Origin: Choricystis sp. odSpoLacu1
Lineage: Eukaryota; Chlorophyta; Trebouxiophyceae
DNA length: 64,000 bases
Reading direction: 5' to 3'
NCBI GenBank assembly: GCA_958009055.1
Contig: OY253649.1
Coordinates: 744,001-808,000, forward strand
The notes below the pieces were generated by a model. The model made no database searches, was not told the DNA's origin, and saw only the letters and a list, made by a program, of their open reading frames with translations. A program made the translations under genes and the position numbers. This document shows, in pieces, positions 62,162-64,000 of the stretch (its first letter is position 1; each line of letters begins with the position of its first letter).

Positions 62162-63873
62162 TCATTCCGTTTTTCTCCGCCTCAACGCCACGACCCGCCC
62201 CAGCGCGTCGCGCTCGCCACGCCACGCCACCGCGGCTGCCCCCACCGCCGCCACGCCCGACACCGCCACGTGCGCGCCCGCCGCCCTCCAGAAAAGGGGG
62301 GCGCCGGCGCCACAGCGGGCGCCCAGGAAGGCTCGGTCGGAGACAGCGGCGACGGCCGACGCTGCTGCCAGCGCGCACAGTGTGCTGGGAGCAGGCAACG
62401 CGTCCTTTGCAGCCGGCGCATCCTTCCCCAGCAGCCTCCTGACAGCGCCCAGGGACCACCCGATGCGGAGCACCATGGCCACCGCGTCGGCGGCGACGAG
62501 GCCGGGCGCGCCCGAGGCACGCGCACCGACCGCCGCGGCCGCCGCGCCCGCCGCTGCGATCGCGCACAGCGCGCCGTTGCCGGCCGCCAGCTCTGCGGGG
62601 CCGCCACGCGCATGCACAAAGGCTTCCAAGACGCCGTTGGCGGCCAGCAGGGCGGTGTAGGCGGCGTAGGCGGCGAGGGCGGAGGGGGCGGCGGTGTCGC
62701 ACGCCCAGCGATCGCCGTACGCGCCGCGGACGAAAGCAAACGCGAGCGGGGGGCCCAACGCTGCGCCCGCCACGCCCACCAGCGTCACCGCCCGCGTCAG
62801 TAGGGCCAGCAGGGCGCCCGCGTCGGCGGGGGGGCAGCGCCGGGCAAACGTGAGAAACGCGGCTTCCTCGATCGGGGCAAAGAGGGTGCGCACCGCGAGC
62901 GACGCCACGTTGGCTGCCAGGCCGTACTCTCCCTGCGCCCCCGCGCTGGCCGTCGCCGCCAGCACAGCTTTGGAGCCTTCAGCCAGCACCAGCTTCTCCC
63001 CTGCTTGCACGGTGAAGCCGGCGACAAGGGCCAGGGTGGTGCGGTCGAGGAGGGGGGGCGTGGCGGCCGTGGTCGCGCGGCGGCGGGGGGACCGGCGCGT
63101 GCGCCGGGTGGCGGCCGCGGCGCGCGCGTCGGGCGCAAACTCGGCGACGTGGGCGAGGAGCCAGGTGAGGGCGTAGGCGAGCTGTGTGTGGAGAGGAGGG
63201 GGTGAATGAGAGGAAGAAGACGAGTAAAAACCCTTCCCTCCTTCCCTTCCTCCCCCCCACACACCTGGGCCACCGACAACGCGACGCCAGCATCCCACCC
63301 TCCCCTCGCCAGCAACACCAGCCCCACCACGCCCCGCACCAGGGTGCCGCCCGCTTCCCCGATCACCCGTGGCCGCAGGCGGCCACGTGCCGCAGCCAGG
63401 CAAAACAACGGCTCCGCCGCCACCTCGACCAGGGCAGCCGCGATCTGCAGGGCCAGGGCGGTGGCTCGGGAGGATCCCGGGGCCACGCCGCGTCCCGCGA
63501 TCCAGGCGACGAGGGCGGCCAGGGGGAGCGCGGCGGCCGGGGCGAGCGCGCCCGTCGCGAGCAGCGCGCGCGCGGGGGCGGCCGCCCCCCCCGTGATGCA
63601 GCCGCGGCGCACGCCTTCGCGGGCCAGCAGCAGGATGGTGGTGTTGATGAGGTGGAACTGGACGGCGGCGACCTGTGGGGTGTGTGGTGGGGGAGAAAAA
63701 AAAAAGGGGGGGAGGGTTGAAAAAAACAAAACACCACTGCTTTTTGACAACCAACCCACACAATTCCCCCCCCCCCCCCCCTCTCACACTCACTCCGTAC
63801 GCGTCTGCAGTCAGCATGCGCGTGGTGACCAGGTTGAGGGCAAACGTGACGGCGCGGGTGGCGACTTGGGAGG
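62162..63873 (-). CDS. RFT1: RFT1-like lipid-linked oligosaccharide transporter (5' partial)
   Basis: Exons 63794-63873, 63265-63672 and 62162-63181 (GTGAGT/CAG, GTGTGT/CAG) encode 27, 136 and 339 residues. The sequence begins ASQVATRAVTFALNLVTTRM and continues VQFHLINTTILLLAREGVRR, then a hydrophobic chain. The conserved block VQAGEKLVLAEGSKAVLAAT, GEYGLAANVASLAVRTLFAP and IEEAAFLTFARRCPP is diagnostic for RFT1, an ER protein of the MOP/MATE flippase superfamily required for Man5GlcNAc2-PP-dolichol use in N-glycosylation. About ten hydrophobic segments are visible. The first exon, probably about 30 residues, is not resolved between 63874 and the right edge; a start inside that stretch lacks a clean donor. 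Confidence 0.88.
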
Positions 63874-64000
63874 CTGTAGGGGAGGGGAGGGGAGGGGGAG
63901 GTTAAATCGTTGTTTTTCTCTCTCCCTGCATCCGAGACCGGCGTTCTGACAGCAGCCAGACCGATGGCTCCATCGACACTAACCACGGCGGGAGGTGTGT

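Noticed and set aside
1..64000. CRISPR arrays, bacterial operons, prophage or insertion sequences
   Set aside because: The gene content, introns and targeting peptides show a eukaryotic nuclear genome, and no regularly spaced repeat array or transposase was seen.

Overview
This window is nuclear DNA of a plastid-bearing eukaryote, most likely a GC-rich green alga (Chlorophyta). Genes are interrupted by introns of mostly about 80-350 bases with GTGAG(T) donors and pyrimidine-rich CAG/TAG acceptors. Coding sequence is extremely rich in GC-ending Ala, Pro and Arg codons. Plastid-type genes are present (phosphoglycerate kinase with a transit peptide, DXS, a TGD2-like MCE protein, RNase J). TGTAA, the usual chlorophyte polyadenylation signal, lies downstream of several stops (near 32534, 38489, 46938 and 47618). 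I cannot name the species.

Layout. 1-17.8 kb is a dense housekeeping block: RPS24, NDUFA8, PGK, a tandem pair of related four-pass membrane proteins, a PPR protein overlapping a BUD20/ZNF593 zinc-finger gene, a TGD2-like MCE protein, DNase II, RAD9, RAB5IF, a TTL-fold protein with a signal peptide, and a small secreted protein. 18.0-29.0 kb is the accessory region. It holds a decayed fibronectin-III-like array headed by a signal-peptide exon, then one large gene (21038-27593) that fuses a GH9 endoglucanase, ankyrin repeats and a processive GT2 cellulose-synthase-type transferase, and finally a second, truncated copy of the signal-peptide exon. 29.0-48.4 kb carries a calycin-like protein, NIPSNAP, a plastid C2-lipase, EXO1, DENR, a GT61 glycosyltransferase, RNase J, a large intronless Ala-rich protein, a zinc-motif membrane protein and three secreted, probably wall-associated proteins. 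48.5-64 kb carries a BIG-type Sec7 ARF-GEF (frameshifted), a LYR-like small gene, a PX-BAR sorting nexin, DXS, a DUF3700 protein, YJU2B and RFT1.

The main biological point is the GH9-ankyrin-GT2 fusion. Its membrane segments place the hydrolase outside the cytoplasm and both the ankyrin cassette and the glycosyltransferase inside. Glucan synthesis and trimming, normally done by separate proteins (CesA plus KORRIGAN in plants, BcsA plus BcsZ in bacteria), would therefore be combined in one polypeptide. The GT61 enzyme and the secreted Pro/Gly/Tyr-rich proteins fit the same cell-surface theme. Two further observations stand out. A 9-base motif, CACTCTCGC, recurs in at least six promoter-sized gaps. 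Frameshifts in otherwise well-conserved genes tend to fall at G/C homopolymers or GC-rich repeats. All gene models are hand-built from open frames and splice signals, without transcript evidence.
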